Positions 8,816 to 19,481 of a stretch of DNA of 64,000 bases are shown here, piece after piece. The notes beneath the pieces were generated by a model. The model made no database searches. It had not been told where the DNA came from and worked only from the letters and a program-made list of their open reading frames with translations. The stretch's first letter is position 1, and each line of letters opens with the position of its first letter. Source of the DNA: Corynebacterium meitnerae (GTDB taxonomy: Bacteria > Actinomycetota > Actinomycetes > Mycobacteriales > Mycobacteriaceae); the NCBI RefSeq assembly GCF_027570075.1, contig NZ_JAKMUS010000002.1, positions 62,001 through 126,000 on the forward strand. The letters run 5' to 3'. The position numbers and the translations under genes were made by a program.

Positions 8816-9814
8816 GTGGCAACCAGCACGGCACATGATGCGAGCCACGGACACGTCCCTGTGATGCGCGATCGCATGGGTGAACTTCTGCGTCCCGCGG
8901 TGGAGGCTTTCGGCGATAACGCCGTCATTGTTGATGGCACGTTAGGGGCCGGGGGTCACACGGAATACTTCTTGGAGAGCTTCCCTTCTGCTTGTGTCAT
9001 CGGTATTGACCGCGACGGTGAAGCATTGCGTAATGCAACTGAGCGTCTCGCGCCCTTTGCAGATCGGTTCTTGCCGGTGCAGGGGCGCTTTGATTGTCTG
9101 GCGGAGGCATTGGCAACTGAAGAAAGCCAGATCGTTGATACTGCTCGTGACCATGGTCTCGCTGGTGCTTTCTTCGATTTAGGTGTGTCCTCGATGCAGC
9201 TGGATCAGGCAGAACGCGGCTTCGCTTACAAGGTGGATGCCCCTCTGGATATGCGCATGGATTCAAGCAAAGGAATCACTGCGGCTGATGTCTTGAATAC
9301 GTACTCGCATGGGGATCTCGCGCGAGTGTTGAAGACGTATGGGGACGAGCGTTTCGCCGGCAAGATCGCATCCGCGGTGCTGGCGGAACGGGAGAAAGAG
9401 CCGTTTACGCATTCAGGTCGCTTGGTGGAATTGCTGTACAGCGTGATTCCTGCGGCGACGCGGCGCACGGGAGGTCACCCCGCGAAGCGGACCTTCCAGG
9501 CGCTGCGGGTTGAGGTGAACCGAGAACTCGAAGCACTTGAGAATGTTCTCCCCATGGTGGCTGACGCGCTTGGGGTAGGCGGGCGAGCAGTGTTCATGAG
9601 CTACCAGTCCCACGAGGACAAGCTTGTGAAGAAGGCGTTCACGGAGCTCACCACCTCAAAAACCCCACCGGGGCTCCCCACGGAGCTACCGGGGATGGAA
9701 GCCAAGTTCCGGGCCGTCACTCATGGCGCGGAGAAGGCTTCGGAAGAAGAAATAGAGCTAAACAGGCGCGCGGCACCAGTCCGAGTGCGAGCCATCGAAA
9801 AGATCAGCAACTAA
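8816..9814 (+). CDS. rsmH: 16S rRNA (cytosine-1402-N4)-methyltransferase RsmH
   Basis: 332 aa from GTG 8816, which has AAGGGGG at 8801-8807 upstream; a TTG at 8798 overlaps that site. It methylates C1402 of 16S rRNA in the P-site using S-adenosylmethionine. [15 protein letters not shown] near residues 40-54 is the SAM-binding loop, [14 protein letters not shown] and DAPLDMRMD follow, and [15 protein letters not shown] is the family signature. It is the second dcw gene and is also known as mraW. Translation may be influenced by the structured leader at 8671-8761. Confidence 0.95.
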   Translation: MATSTAHDASHGHVPVMRDRMGELLRPAVEAFGDNAVIVDGTLGAGGHTEYFLESFPSACVIGIDRDGEALRNATERLAPFADRFLPVQGRFDCLAEALATEESQIVDTARDHGLAGAFFDLGVSSMQLDQAERGFAYKVDAPLDMRMDSSKGITAADVLNTYSHGDLARVLKTYGDERFAGKIASAVLAEREKEPFTHSGRLVELLYSVIPAATRRTGGHPAKRTFQALRVEVNRELEALENVLPMVADALGVGGRAVFMSYQSHEDKLVKKAFTELTTSKTPPGLPTELPGMEAKFRAVTHGAEKASEEEIELNRRAAPVRVRAIEKISN

Positions 9815-9847
9815 CCAACGACCAGCAACGTGAAGGAAACAACGACA

Positions 9848-10477
9848 ATGGGAGCAAGCCGAGACCTCACCGCAGGCTACGGATCCACTGCGCTGCTCGA
9901 ACGCGACCGTGGCCGCACCACACTTACCCCGCCGAAGCCTCGATTCGCGCCGCATGTGCCGCGACCGAGCCGTTTGGGCTCGAAGCAGGTCGTGTCGGTG
10001 CGTGGGCGCCGCATCTCCACGACGGAGACGAAGCGGAAGTTTTCCCGCGTCTCGGTGCTGTCCTTGCCGCTCTTGGTGCTGGGCATTTTTGGCGCAATGC
10101 TGTTGTCGGCGTTGTCGACGCAGCAGACGTTCACTATTCAGCAGCTGCAGAGTGAGGAGCGCGCGCTGAATAATGAGATTGAGACGCTGAACCGAAATGT
10201 CGAGGATTCCCGCGCTGCGGCTGAGCTTGCCGCACGAGCTGATAAGGCTGGGATGGTCGTTCCTGGCCAGGCGGGCATCATCACGGTGAATGATCGTGGC
10301 GAGGCAGTTGAGGCTGGTCCTGCGGATCCGGCGAAGACTCTGCGCGTGGTGGACGTGAACAGTGACACAGTCCGCGTTGACCGGGCGACCAGTGACCGCC
10401 GTGCAACGGATGACGTTGTCGATAACCTCTCTCCGCTTCCGGCACCAGTGGTGCTTCAGTCGCTGCCTGGCATGTAG
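9848..10477 (+). CDS. ftsL: Cell division protein FtsL-like (septum formation initiator family)
   Basis: 209 aa from ATG 9848, with AAGGA at 9833-9837 upstream. The basic cytoplasmic N-terminal tail of about 65 residues is followed by one transmembrane helix (VLSLPLLVLGIFGAMLLSAL) and a coiled coil (TIQQLQSEERALNNEIETLNRNVEDSRAAAELAARA), the plan of FtsL/DivIC proteins. It should form the FtsQLB-type complex at the septum with FtsQ. Assignment rests on topology and position between rsmH and ftsI, since FtsL sequences are poorly conserved. Confidence 0.8.
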   Translation: MGASRDLTAGYGSTALLERDRGRTTLTPPKPRFAPHVPRPSRLGSKQVVSVRGRRISTTETKRKFSRVSVLSLPLLVLGIFGAMLLSALSTQQTFTIQQLQSEERALNNEIETLNRNVEDSRAAAELAARADKAGMVVPGQAGIITVNDRGEAVEAGPADPAKTLRVVDVNSDTVRVDRATSDRRATDDVVDNLSPLPAPVVLQSLPGM

Positions 10478-10587
10478 TAATCGGATTAGTTCATCGTGGC
10501 AGTGTGGCGGTGAGCTTCCGGTGCGCGCGAGCCGGGCAAAATGAGGGGCGATTAAGCCTAAATACTGAGAGGTAGGTGACCTGCGCC

Positions 10588-12576
10588 GTGACTCGCATGG
10601 ATCCGCAGCGGCGCCAACAACGTGGTGTGCCACAGAAAGCCATCACGGCTCAACGCATGCAGCTGTTGACCGTGATTTTTCTGGTGGTTGCTTTAGTTCT
10701 TGTTGGTCGTCTCGCATGGGTGCAGCTGAAGTGGGGGCCGCAGCTTCAAACTGTTGCGTCTGATCAGCGCACGCGGACGTTTGTGGATCCTGCGCGGCGT
10801 GGGGAGATCGTCGATAGGCAAGGCAACTTCCTTGCGTACACGATGCAGGCGCGTTCTTTGACTGTCTCGCCGGTGGTTTTGCGGCGTGAGCTGGGCGAGA
10901 TTGCGCGCAATGAGATGTACGAGGAGGGTGCTACTCGCGCGGAGGCTGAAGCTCAGGAAGGCGCCCGCGTTGAGGACATGCTCCGCCAAATGGCTAATGA
11001 GATTCCCCGCATGATTGGCCAAGGGGAAGAGAACAGTGAGGACAAAAAGGACAGCGATAACAAGAGCGATAACAACAGCGCTAACAATGCTGATGCCAAG
11101 GTCAAAACCCAGAAGGTGAACTCCAAGGACATCTTGGAAAAGCTCCATGCTGACACTGATTATGAGGTTTTGGTGCGTAACGTCGACCCGGATGTTGCCG
11201 CCGAGGTGGCCAAGAAATTCCACGGTGTTGCGGCTGATCACCAGGACATCCGCGAGTACCCGAACGGTGCGGTGGCGGAGAACATCATTGGCCGTGTGTC
11301 CATGGATGGGCAAGGCCAGTTCGGTATGGAGGCGTCGAGTGACTCCATCTTGACTGGTATTAATGGCCGTTCCACCGAGGATGTATCGGCCAACGGTCAG
11401 GTCATTCCGGGCACGCTGCGTGATGTGGTGCCGGCTGTCAACGGCGCGAAGATTGAGCTCACCATCGATCTTGATCTGCAGGCCTATGTGCAGCAGCTGT
11501 TGGAACAGGCGAAGGAGAATTCCCGCGCGAAGGGTGCTGAGGCAGTTGTCCTTGACGCAGCGACGGGTGAAGTTCTAGCCATGGCCAATACGGACACGAT
11601 TGATCCGAATGGGAACCTTGAAAAGCAGCTTAAAAATGGTCGCAGCTTTGATAATCCGTCGATCTCTCACCCGTTTGAGCCGGGCTCGGTAGCCAAGATC
11701 ATCACGGCGACGGCCGCGATTGAGGAGGGGCTGACCACCCCGGATGAAGTGCACCAGGTGCCAGGGCAGATTGAAATGTCTGGCGTGACTGTCGCTGATG
11801 CGTGGGAGCACGGCGTACTTCCGTACACCACCACCGGCATCTTTGGTAAGTCCTCCAACGTGGGAACGCTCATGCTGGCCCAGCGCGTGGGGGAGGAGCG
11901 TTTTGATGACTACCTGAAGCGCTTCGGCATCGGCCAGGCGACGGGCGTGGAGCTACCGAATGAATCTGCTGGTTTGGTGCCTACCCGTGAGCAGTGGTCG
12001 GGCGGCACTTTTGCTAACTTACCCATCGGTCAAGGTATGTCCCTGACAACCCTGCAGTTGGCAAGTGTTTACCAGTCCTTGGCCAATGGTGGTGAGCGGA
12101 TTGAACCCCGCATCATCAAACACGTCACTTCCCCAACCGGTGAGGAGATCCCGGCCGAGGAACCGCGACGCACCCGTGTGGCCAGCGAGGAAACCGCCCG
12201 CACCGTGGTGAACATGTTCCGTGCACCGTTCCAGGAAGATCCAGCAGGTTTCAACAGCGGCACCGCGCAGGGCAACAAGATCCCTGGCTATCAGCTTTCC
12301 GGCAAGACGGGTACGGCGCAGCAGGTGAACCCGGATACTGGTGCGTACTCGAATTCGGATTACTGGATTACGTTCGCTGGTATTGCACCGGCGGATGACC
12401 CACGTTTTGTTGTGGCTGTGATGATCGATGATCCAGAGCGCGGCCCACTGGAGGGCGGCGCTGGGGGTCAGTCGTCTGCACCGGTGTTCACCGAGATAGC
12501 TAACTGGCTTATTGCACGCGAGAATATTCCGCCTAGCCCGGACCCGGGCGAGCCCATGGTCCTTCAGGCCCAGTAG
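10588..12576 (+). CDS. ftsI: Septal peptidoglycan transpeptidase FtsI (PBP3-type)
   Basis: 662 aa class B penicillin-binding protein that cross-links septal peptidoglycan outside the membrane with FtsW. A single N-terminal membrane anchor (LLTVIFLVVALVLVGRLAWV) precedes the dimerisation region. Catalytic motifs are S367-x-x-K (GSVAKI), SSN at 422-424 and KTG at 573-575. There is no PASTA domain. Residues about 145-178 form a hydrophilic Asp/Asn/Lys/Ser-rich insert. GTG 10588 is preferred because TAGGTGA lies 9 nt before it; GTG 10576 and ATG 10597 are alternatives. It is in operon with ftsL upstream and murE 10 nt downstream. Confidence 0.94.
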   Translation: MTRMDPQRRQQRGVPQKAITAQRMQLLTVIFLVVALVLVGRLAWVQLKWGPQLQTVASDQRTRTFVDPARRGEIVDRQGNFLAYTMQARSLTVSPVVLRRELGEIARNEMYEEGATRAEAEAQEGARVEDMLRQMANEIPRMIGQGEENSEDKKDSDNKSDNNSANNADAKVKTQKVNSKDILEKLHADTDYEVLVRNVDPDVAAEVAKKFHGVAADHQDIREYPNGAVAENIIGRVSMDGQGQFGMEASSDSILTGINGRSTEDVSANGQVIPGTLRDVVPAVNGAKIELTIDLDLQAYVQQLLEQAKENSRAKGAEAVVLDAATGEVLAMANTDTIDPNGNLEKQLKNGRSFDNPSISHPFEPGSVAKIITATAAIEEGLTTPDEVHQVPGQIEMSGVTVADAWEHGVLPYTTTGIFGKSSNVGTLMLAQRVGEERFDDYLKRFGIGQATGVELPNESAGLVPTREQWSGGTFANLPIGQGMSLTTLQLASVYQSLANGGERIEPRIIKHVTSPTGEEIPAEEPRRTRVASEETARTVVNMFRAPFQEDPAGFNSGTAQGNKIPGYQLSGKTGTAQQVNPDTGAYSNSDYWITFAGIAPADDPRFVVAVMIDDPERGPLEGGAGGQSSAPVFTEIANWLIARENIPPSPDPGEPMVLQAQ

Positions 12577-12586
12577 GGGAGAGAAG

Positions 12587-14086
12587 ATGAGCAATCACAT
12601 GACAATCAATGCCATCGCCGAGATCGCCGGTGGACGTGTTGAGAATGCTGAAAATGCTGCAGCGGTAGACATCAACGCCATCAGTCTTGATTCGCGTGCG
12701 GTGACATCCGGTGCGATGTTCGCGGCTTTGCCGGGGACACGCACGCATGGAGCGGCTTTTGCCTATGATTCTGCCGCTTCAGCTGTCCTCACTGATGAGG
12801 ACGGGTGGGCACACCTGAAGCGGGCAGGGGAGGCCCGCCCCGTGGTCGTCGTGAAGCATGTGCGTGACATTTTGGGTGACGTCGCTTCCGCGATTTACGG
12901 ACACCCGTCGAGCAAACTCACCGTGCTGGGGGTGACGGGAACGTCTGGCAAGACAACTACGACGTACATGCTCGAAGCGGGTCTTAGAGCCGCGGGGAAG
13001 AAGGTCGGGCTGATTGGCACGACGGGCACTCGCATCATGGGTGAGGATGTCCCGACATCTTTGACTACGCCGGAAGCGCCGAAGCTTCAGGAGCTTTTTG
13101 CTGAGATGGTCGCGCGTGGTGTCACCCACGTTGTCATGGAGGTCTCCTCCCACGCACTCGTGCTCGGGCGCGTTGGCGGCACGCAGTTCACAGCCGCAGG
13201 GTTCACCAACCTCTCGCAGGATCACCTCGATTTTCACCCCACGATGGAGGAGTACTTCGGGGCAAAGGCATTGCTTTTCGACGACTCCCTGAAAGCTTCC
13301 GTCATCTGCGTCGATGACGAATGGGGTGAGAAGATGGCTGCTCGTGCCCACAACGTGATCAGGGTGGGAACGAAGAGCCAGGACAATGTGGATTGCTCCG
13401 CACGCCTTCTCAGCACCACCGATTCCGGCGCGCAGGACGTGGAGCTGGTGCTCAACGGGACTGCCCACCAGTTCCGTCTACCTCTTCCGGGCGCATTCAA
13501 TGTTGCGAATGCTGCGCTGGCGACTGCGTTAGCTAACTCCGTTGGCGTAGACGTGGAGCGTTTCTTGTCCGGCATTGAAGATGCTGCGGTGCCGGGCCGG
13601 ATGGAGCGCATCAACTCCGGCCAGGAATTCATCGCCGTCGTCGATTACGCGCATAAGCCGGCTGCGATTGCTGCAGCATTAACGACGTTGCGTGAGCAGG
13701 TCAACGGCCGCATCGGTGTTGTCGTGGGCGCTGGCGGTGACCGTGATCAATCCAAGCGCGCACCCATGGGCGAAGAAGCCGCCAAGCGCGCGGACCTGGT
13801 GATCATCACCGATGACAACCCACGCAGTGAGGATCCCGCGACTATCCGTGAGGCTGTACGCGCTGGCGCGGAAAAGGTTGAAGGCCCAGAGGTCCGTGAG
13901 ATCGGTTCACGTTCAGAGGCCATCAAGGAGCTTGTGGCCTGGGCGCAACCGGGTGATGCTGTCATCGTCGTGGGCAAAGGCCATGAGGTGGGGCAGATCA
14001 TCGGCGATGTAGTCCATCACTTCGATGACCGTGAGGAAGTCCGTGCGGTCCTAGCCAACTTGGGTTTCAAGGAGGATCGACCATGA
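12587..14086 (+). CDS. murE: UDP-MurNAc-tripeptide synthetase (meso-DAP adding) MurE
   Basis: 499 aa cytosolic ATP-dependent amino-acid ligase adding the third residue of the stem peptide. GTSGKTTTTYM near residue 118 is the ATP-binding loop. DNPR at about 409-412 is the motif linked to meso-diaminopimelate recognition, so a DAP-type wall is predicted, as in corynebacteria. ATG 12587 follows GGGGAGAG closely. The gene ends in an ATGA overlap with murF, implying translational coupling. Confidence 0.95.
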   Translation: MSNHMTINAIAEIAGGRVENAENAAAVDINAISLDSRAVTSGAMFAALPGTRTHGAAFAYDSAASAVLTDEDGWAHLKRAGEARPVVVVKHVRDILGDVASAIYGHPSSKLTVLGVTGTSGKTTTTYMLEAGLRAAGKKVGLIGTTGTRIMGEDVPTSLTTPEAPKLQELFAEMVARGVTHVVMEVSSHALVLGRVGGTQFTAAGFTNLSQDHLDFHPTMEEYFGAKALLFDDSLKASVICVDDEWGEKMAARAHNVIRVGTKSQDNVDCSARLLSTTDSGAQDVELVLNGTAHQFRLPLPGAFNVANAALATALANSVGVDVERFLSGIEDAAVPGRMERINSGQEFIAVVDYAHKPAAIAAALTTLREQVNGRIGVVVGAGGDRDQSKRAPMGEEAAKRADLVIITDDNPRSEDPATIREAVRAGAEKVEGPEVREIGSRSEAIKELVAWAQPGDAVIVVGKGHEVGQIIGDVVHHFDDREEVRAVLANLGFKEDRP

Positions 14087-15588
14087 TTCCAATGACACTG
14101 CGTCAGATCGCGGACGTGACCGGCGGAACGCTCAGCCCGTCCGCTGATCCGCAGGCCACCGTCACCGGCTACGTTGAGTTTGATTCCCGCAAGATCACCG
14201 AGGGTGGTCTGTTTGTGGCACTGCCCGGCGCGAACGTGGATGGTCATGACTTTGCGGATGCAGCGATGCAGCGTGGCGCGGTGGGCGCACTGGTCGCTCG
14301 CGATATCGGCGTCCCCGCTGTGATTCTTCCGCCTGTTGAGCAGGATGAAAACGATAATTCGGACCTTGCAGCCAGCGATCCGGATGGAACTGCTCGTGCA
14401 GTGGTGGCTGGGATGTCGAAGTTGGCGCAGTATGTGGCGCAAGAACTTACGGATAAGCATGGCCTCATGATCACGGGCGTGACGGGTTCTGCTGGTAAGA
14501 CTTCCACGAAGGACCTCATCGCGAACGTGCTGGCGTGTGGTGGTGAAACAGTTGCGCCACCCGGGTCTTTCAACAACGAGATCGGTTTGCCGTACACGGT
14601 GCTGCGCTGCACGGAGGACACCAAGTTCCTCGTCGCGGAGATGTCCGCCCGCGGTATCGGGCACATTGAGAAGCTCACGCACATCGCGCCGCCGGTGATG
14701 AGTGTTGTTCTCAATGTTGGTAGCGCTCACCTGGGTGAATTCGGTTCACGGAACAACATTGCGAAAGCCAAGGGGGAGATTGTTGAAGCGCTCCCGGCAC
14801 GCGGCACTGCAATTCTTAATGCGGATGATGAGCTCGTCGCTGGCATGGCCTCGCGCACGCAGGGCAAGGTCGTGACCTTCTCCACGCAGGGAAAGGCTGA
14901 CTATTACGCAACGGGCATCGTGCTTGACGACGTCGCCCGTGCAACCTTCACCATGCACTCACCGGGTGGCGCACACGAGGTTTCCTTGAAGGTCTTCGGT
15001 GCACACCAGGTGTCTAATGCACTCGCCGCGGCCGCCGTTGGGATTGAAGCTGGTCTGGATGCAGCAACGGTTGCGCAGGCCCTGAGCAATGCGCACAGCG
15101 TGTCCGTCAATCGTATGGACGTGTGCACTCGTGCAGACGGCGTGACCGTGATCAATGATGCGTACAACGCCAACCCCGATTCCATGCGCGCTGGCATCGC
15201 TGCCCTCGCATTCACTGCGGCCGCACGCCCCGGCGTGCGCTCCATCGCCGTGCTGGGCGAGATGGGCGAACTCGGCGAGGATTCTGTCGAAGCGCACACT
15301 GCCTTGGCTGATGATCTCGGCCGTTACGGCATCACCCACCTTGTTGCGGTGGGGGACAACAAAGAGATTCAGGCATTGATGGCAGCAGCTTTACGCCACG
15401 GCATCGCGGTGGCGCAGGCAACTGGTGTCGACGATGCTGCGGCCACCGTCAGCGGTATTCTGAGCACGGCTCCGCCCGGTGAAGACAACTGGCACGAGCG
15501 GACTGACCGCGATGTCGTGCTTGTGAAAGCGAGTAATGCCGCCGGATTATGGCGCGTAGCTGAAAAGCTGTTGGAAACGGAAAGGTAG
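14083..15588 (+). CDS. murF: UDP-MurNAc-tripeptide-D-Ala-D-Ala ligase MurF
   Basis: 501 aa. It adds D-alanyl-D-alanine to the UDP-MurNAc tripeptide, the last cytosolic step of stem-peptide synthesis. GVTGSAGKTSTKDLI near residue 130 is the Mur-ligase ATP loop, and VINDAYNANPDSM near residues 358-370 is a MurF hallmark. The N-terminal Rossmann-like domain (LRQIADVTGGTL) is present. The start overlaps the murE stop by 4 nt, and mraY begins 15 nt downstream. Confidence 0.95.
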   Translation: MIPMTLRQIADVTGGTLSPSADPQATVTGYVEFDSRKITEGGLFVALPGANVDGHDFADAAMQRGAVGALVARDIGVPAVILPPVEQDENDNSDLAASDPDGTARAVVAGMSKLAQYVAQELTDKHGLMITGVTGSAGKTSTKDLIANVLACGGETVAPPGSFNNEIGLPYTVLRCTEDTKFLVAEMSARGIGHIEKLTHIAPPVMSVVLNVGSAHLGEFGSRNNIAKAKGEIVEALPARGTAILNADDELVAGMASRTQGKVVTFSTQGKADYYATGIVLDDVARATFTMHSPGGAHEVSLKVFGAHQVSNALAAAAVGIEAGLDAATVAQALSNAHSVSVNRMDVCTRADGVTVINDAYNANPDSMRAGIAALAFTAAARPGVRSIAVLGEMGELGEDSVEAHTALADDLGRYGITHLVAVGDNKEIQALMAAALRHGIAVAQATGVDDAAATVSGILSTAPPGEDNWHERTDRDVVLVKASNAAGLWRVAEKLLETER

Positions 15589-15603
15589 CAAGAGGTAATC
15601 ACC

Positions 15604-16713
15604 ATGACCCAGATCATCATGTCGGGGCTGATTAGCTTCCTGGTAGCCATCTTCACTACACCGCTGCTGATCCGGTACTTCACATCAGCCGGCAAGGGCC
15701 AGGAGATCCGTGAGGATGGCCCGCAATCCCACATCCGCAAACGCGGCACCCCGACGATGGGCGGCATTGCCATCCTGCTGGGCATCGTGGTGGCCTACCT
15801 TGCCGTTGGTTTTTGGGGCATGGCCTCAGGACATGGCGGTTTCAGTGCATCAGGCTTGTTGGTTCTGGGGCTCACGGTGGCCCTCGGTCTGCTGGGATTC
15901 GCGGACGATGGCATCAAGCTCTTCTTCAACCGCAACCTGGGCTTGAACAAGACGGCAAAGCTGGTTGGTCAGCTTGCTGTTGCCTTGATCTTTGGTTTCT
16001 TGCTGCTGCAGTTCCCGGATGAGCAGGGGCTTACCCCGGGCTCCACGCACCTGAGCTTCATTCGCGATATCGAGACCTTTGATATCGCCGTTGGTGGAGC
16101 AGTGGTGGGCACCATCTTGTTCCTCATCTTCATCTACTTCCTCATCGCCGCTTGGTCCAACGCCGTGAACCTCACCGATGGTCTGGATGGCCTGGCTGCG
16201 GGTTCCACTGCTTTGGTGATGTTCGGCTACATGATCATGACCTTCTGGCAGTTCCGAAACTCGTGCTCGATTACCCCGGGCCCTGGCTGCTATGACGTCC
16301 GCGATCCGCTTGACCTGGCTGTGCTGTGTGCTGCCGGTCTGGGTGCGTGCGTGGGCTTCCTGTGGTGGAATGCGGCACCAGCCAAGATCTTCATGGGCGA
16401 CACAGGCTCCTTGGCTCTCGGTGGTTTGGTCGCTGGCGTGTCCATCACCAGCCGCACTGAGGTGCTCATGGTCATCGTCGGCGCCCTCTTCGTCATGGAA
16501 GCCGCATCCGTGGTCATCCAGGTTGCTTCCTTTAAGACCACCGGTAAGCGCGTGTTCCGCATGGCGCCCTTCCACCACCACTTTGAAAACGGTGGCTGGG
16601 CGGAAACCACAGTGGTGATTCGCTTCTGGCTCATCTGTGGCATTGCTGTTGCTCTTGGCCTGGCTATCTTCTATGGCGATTGGCTCACGGCTACGGGAGT
16701 GAGTTTGGCATGA
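15604..16713 (+). CDS. mraY: Phospho-MurNAc-pentapeptide transferase MraY
   Basis: 369 aa polytopic membrane enzyme that transfers phospho-MurNAc-pentapeptide from UDP to undecaprenyl phosphate, making lipid I. About ten hydrophobic segments are visible. Family motifs are [13 protein letters not shown] near residues 55-67, [15 protein letters not shown] near 181-195 with the catalytic aspartates, [12 protein letters not shown] near 264 and the histidine-rich PFHHHFE near 322. The 3' end overlaps murD as ATGA. Confidence 0.95.
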   Translation: MTQIIMSGLISFLVAIFTTPLLIRYFTSAGKGQEIREDGPQSHIRKRGTPTMGGIAILLGIVVAYLAVGFWGMASGHGGFSASGLLVLGLTVALGLLGFADDGIKLFFNRNLGLNKTAKLVGQLAVALIFGFLLLQFPDEQGLTPGSTHLSFIRDIETFDIAVGGAVVGTILFLIFIYFLIAAWSNAVNLTDGLDGLAAGSTALVMFGYMIMTFWQFRNSCSITPGPGCYDVRDPLDLAVLCAAGLGACVGFLWWNAAPAKIFMGDTGSLALGGLVAGVSITSRTEVLMVIVGALFVMEAASVVIQVASFKTTGKRVFRMAPFHHHFENGGWAETTVVIRFWLICGIAVALGLAIFYGDWLTATGVSLA

Positions 16714-18056
16714 CGCGCTACCTGATCGCCGGCGCAGGTGTCTCTGGCCGGGGCACCGCGAACCTGCTCACTAAAGCAGGCCTGCCGTTCGACATTGTTG
16801 ATGATGATCCCGCGAAGACAGACACGCTTCGCTCCACTGAGATTTCCTTCGCGGACTACGACACCGTAGTCACGTCGCCTGGCTGGCGTCCGGATTCCCC
16901 GCTGCTTGTTGCAGCCAAAGACGCGGGCTGTGAGGTCATTGGTGACGTTGAGTTGTGCTACCGGCTAGACAAACAAGGCGTGTTTGGCCCGCCGCGCGAT
17001 TGGTTGGTGGTTACCGGCACGAACGGTAAAACCACCACCACCGGAATGCTGGCTGCAATCATGCAGGAAGCTGCCCATTACACGGGTAAGAACGCGGTCG
17101 CGTGCGGCAACATCGGTGTTGCGGTGGGCGATGCCCTCATTAATGAGGAGCGTGCAGACGTCCTCGTCGCCGAGCTATCCAGCTTCCAGCTCCACTGGTC
17201 TGAAGACCTCACACCCGATGCGGCAGTACTGCTGAACCTGGCCGATGACCACATTGATTGGCATGGCTCCTTTGATGCCTATGCGCAGGCGAAGGCGAAG
17301 GTTTTCAAAGCTTCGACGGCTGTCGCAGGTATCGACGATGAGCACGTGCGTGAGTACGCATCCGCGCATGCCCTCGGCTTCACTGTCAATGAGCCGAAGC
17401 CAGGACAGGTGGGCATTATCGACGGCCACATTGTCTCCCACATCGGCGACACCCCCGTGAGGATTACTTCCCTGGAGGGGATTGAACCCCCTGGACGTGC
17501 CGGTGTTTTGGATGCGCTCGCTGCCACAGCCATTGCGGTGACGCGTGGTGTCACCCCGGAGCAGATCGATCGCGCCCTGCACGCCTACACCGTGGCGGGC
17601 CACCGTGGCGCCGTCGTGCACAGTGATAACGGCATTGATTGGATCGATAATTCGAAGGCGACAAACCCGCACGCCGCTGATTCGGCGCTAAAAGGCACGA
17701 CCTCGAAGATCGTGTGGGTTGCTGGCGGCCAGTTGAAGGGCGCGGATGTCACCGACCTCATCAAAGCCCACGGGGCGAAGTTCCGTGCGGTCGCGCTGTT
17801 GGGCATTGACGGCCCGGTGATCAAGCAAGCAGTCGATGCATATGCGCCGGAAGTACCCACCTTCCTGACTGACTCCACCGACCCGGTTGAAGCAATGAAC
17901 CAGGTAGTGGATTTTGCTGCTGCTCACGCGCAGCCGGGGGACTCGGTGATCTTGGCTCCGGCTGCCGCAAGCCTGGATATGTACACCGGAATGGCTCAAC
18001 GTGGAAATCTCTTTGCGGATGCTGCGCGCGCCACAAAGGAAAAAGTGAACGAATAG
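16710..18056 (+). CDS. murD: UDP-MurNAc-L-alanine:D-glutamate ligase MurD
   Basis: 448 aa. It adds D-glutamate to UDP-MurNAc-L-Ala in the cytosol. [12 protein letters not shown] near residue 107 is the ATP loop, ELSSFQLHW is the typical MurD segment, and [15 protein letters not shown] begins the C-terminal domain signature. ATG 16710 overlaps the mraY stop codon; an earlier in-frame start inside mraY is unlikely. ftsW follows after 16 nt. Confidence 0.95.
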   Translation: MTRYLIAGAGVSGRGTANLLTKAGLPFDIVDDDPAKTDTLRSTEISFADYDTVVTSPGWRPDSPLLVAAKDAGCEVIGDVELCYRLDKQGVFGPPRDWLVVTGTNGKTTTTGMLAAIMQEAAHYTGKNAVACGNIGVAVGDALINEERADVLVAELSSFQLHWSEDLTPDAAVLLNLADDHIDWHGSFDAYAQAKAKVFKASTAVAGIDDEHVREYASAHALGFTVNEPKPGQVGIIDGHIVSHIGDTPVRITSLEGIEPPGRAGVLDALAATAIAVTRGVTPEQIDRALHAYTVAGHRGAVVHSDNGIDWIDNSKATNPHAADSALKGTTSKIVWVAGGQLKGADVTDLIKAHGAKFRAVALLGIDGPVIKQAVDAYAPEVPTFLTDSTDPVEAMNQVVDFAAAHAQPGDSVILAPAAASLDMYTGMAQRGNLFADAARATKEKVNE

Positions 18057-18072
18057 GGCAAAGTAGGCAACG

Positions 18073-19464
18073 ATGACCACGACAGCCACATCAGCCACAC
18101 GCGCTACACGTAACCAGTATTCCTCGGGCATGGCCCGCGCTCTGTCACGCCTGAACGCGTGGATGGACTCGCGGCCGCTCATTGATTACACAATGGTGCG
18201 CACCATCGTCCTTGTCCTCGCCGGTCTTGGCGTTGTCATGGTGACGAGCTCATCGATGACCTGGTCCGTGCTGAGTGATGAGTCCGTCTGGGCTCAGCCG
18301 CTCAAGCAGGCGATTGTGGTGGCCATGGGCTTGTTCGCCTTCTGGGTGGCGCTGCAGATTCCGCCGGAGAGAGTCCGGAATATCGCCGCGTTGTTTATGG
18401 GGCTGTCCATCCTCCTGCTAGTCCTCGTGCTCATCCCAGGCATTGGTACCGGCCGTGATGAAGTGGGTTCCCAGTCGTGGATTTACATTGCTGGTTTCCA
18501 GCTGCAGCCATCAGAAATCGCCCGCGTGGCCATCTGTGTGTGGGGCGCGTCCATCCTGGCCAATAAAGATCCGCGAAAGATGTTCCAGCTGACCAACGGG
18601 TTCATGCCGTTCATCATCGTGTCGGTGCTGTGCATGGGACTCATTGGTGCGCAGGGGGACTTGGGCATGATGGTGTCCTTCAGCATCGTCGTCGCCTTCA
18701 TCTTGCTGTTCGCTGGTGTGACGTGGAAGTTCATCGGCATTGTTGCCGGATTTGCTGCGGTGTTGCTCGTCGCGGTGATGGCGGCTGGCGGTTACCGTTC
18801 CCACCGTCTTCTCGTTTATTTTGACGCACTCTTTGGTCACTTCGAGGACACCCGCGGTGTGGCCTTCCAGTCCTACCAAGGCTTCCTGTCGCTGGCGGAT
18901 GGTTCCTTGTTTGGCGTTGGCTTGGGCCAGTCCCGCGCGAAGTGGTTCTACCTGCCGGAGGCGAAGAATGACTTCATCTTCGCGGTGATTGGTGAGGAAC
19001 TCGGCCTGTGGGGTGGCGCTGTGGTGATCATCCTGTTTGCTCTGCTGCTGTTCTTTGGTCTGCGTACTGCTCGTCGGGCCCAGAATCAGTTCCAGGCTCT
19101 GCTGGCGGCAGCGATCACCACCGGTATCGTCTCGCAGGCGTTCATCAATATCGGCTACGTCATTGGCCTTTTGCCGGTCACCGGTATTCAGCTTCCGATG
19201 ATCTCTGCTGGTGGTACGTCAGCCGTTATCACTCTCGGTGCGATGGGCTTGGTGGCTTCCGTTGCACGCCATGAGCCGGATGCAGTCTCCGCGATGCAGA
19301 ACTACGGTCGCCCGCTCTTTGACCGGATGTTCTTCCTCGCTGAGCCCAAGGCTCCGCGCACCCCGGTGCGCCAGGCACCGCGACGTGTGCGTGAAGCACC
19401 GGCACCAACCCCGGTGACGGCCCGCCGCCGCGCGCAATACACTGACACTCGGCGCGCAAGCTAG
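18073..19464 (+). CDS. ftsW: Peptidoglycan glycosyltransferase FtsW
   Basis: 463 aa SEDS-family protein with about ten transmembrane helices, polymerising lipid II at the septum with FtsI. The conserved loop GLGQSRAKWFYLPEAKNDFI around residues 280-300 and GEELGLWG just after it identify the family; PVTGIQLPMISAGGTS near residues 370-385 is the C-terminal signature. A long cytoplasmic N terminus and a basic, proline-rich C-terminal tail (about 60 residues) flank the membrane domain. murG starts 17 nt downstream. Confidence 0.95.
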   Translation: MTTTATSATRATRNQYSSGMARALSRLNAWMDSRPLIDYTMVRTIVLVLAGLGVVMVTSSSMTWSVLSDESVWAQPLKQAIVVAMGLFAFWVALQIPPERVRNIAALFMGLSILLLVLVLIPGIGTGRDEVGSQSWIYIAGFQLQPSEIARVAICVWGASILANKDPRKMFQLTNGFMPFIIVSVLCMGLIGAQGDLGMMVSFSIVVAFILLFAGVTWKFIGIVAGFAAVLLVAVMAAGGYRSHRLLVYFDALFGHFEDTRGVAFQSYQGFLSLADGSLFGVGLGQSRAKWFYLPEAKNDFIFAVIGEELGLWGGAVVIILFALLLFFGLRTARRAQNQFQALLAAAITTGIVSQAFINIGYVIGLLPVTGIQLPMISAGGTSAVITLGAMGLVASVARHEPDAVSAMQNYGRPLFDRMFFLAEPKAPRTPVRQAPRRVREAPAPTPVTARRRAQYTDTRRAS

Positions 19465-19481
19465 CTACATAGAGGAGAACC

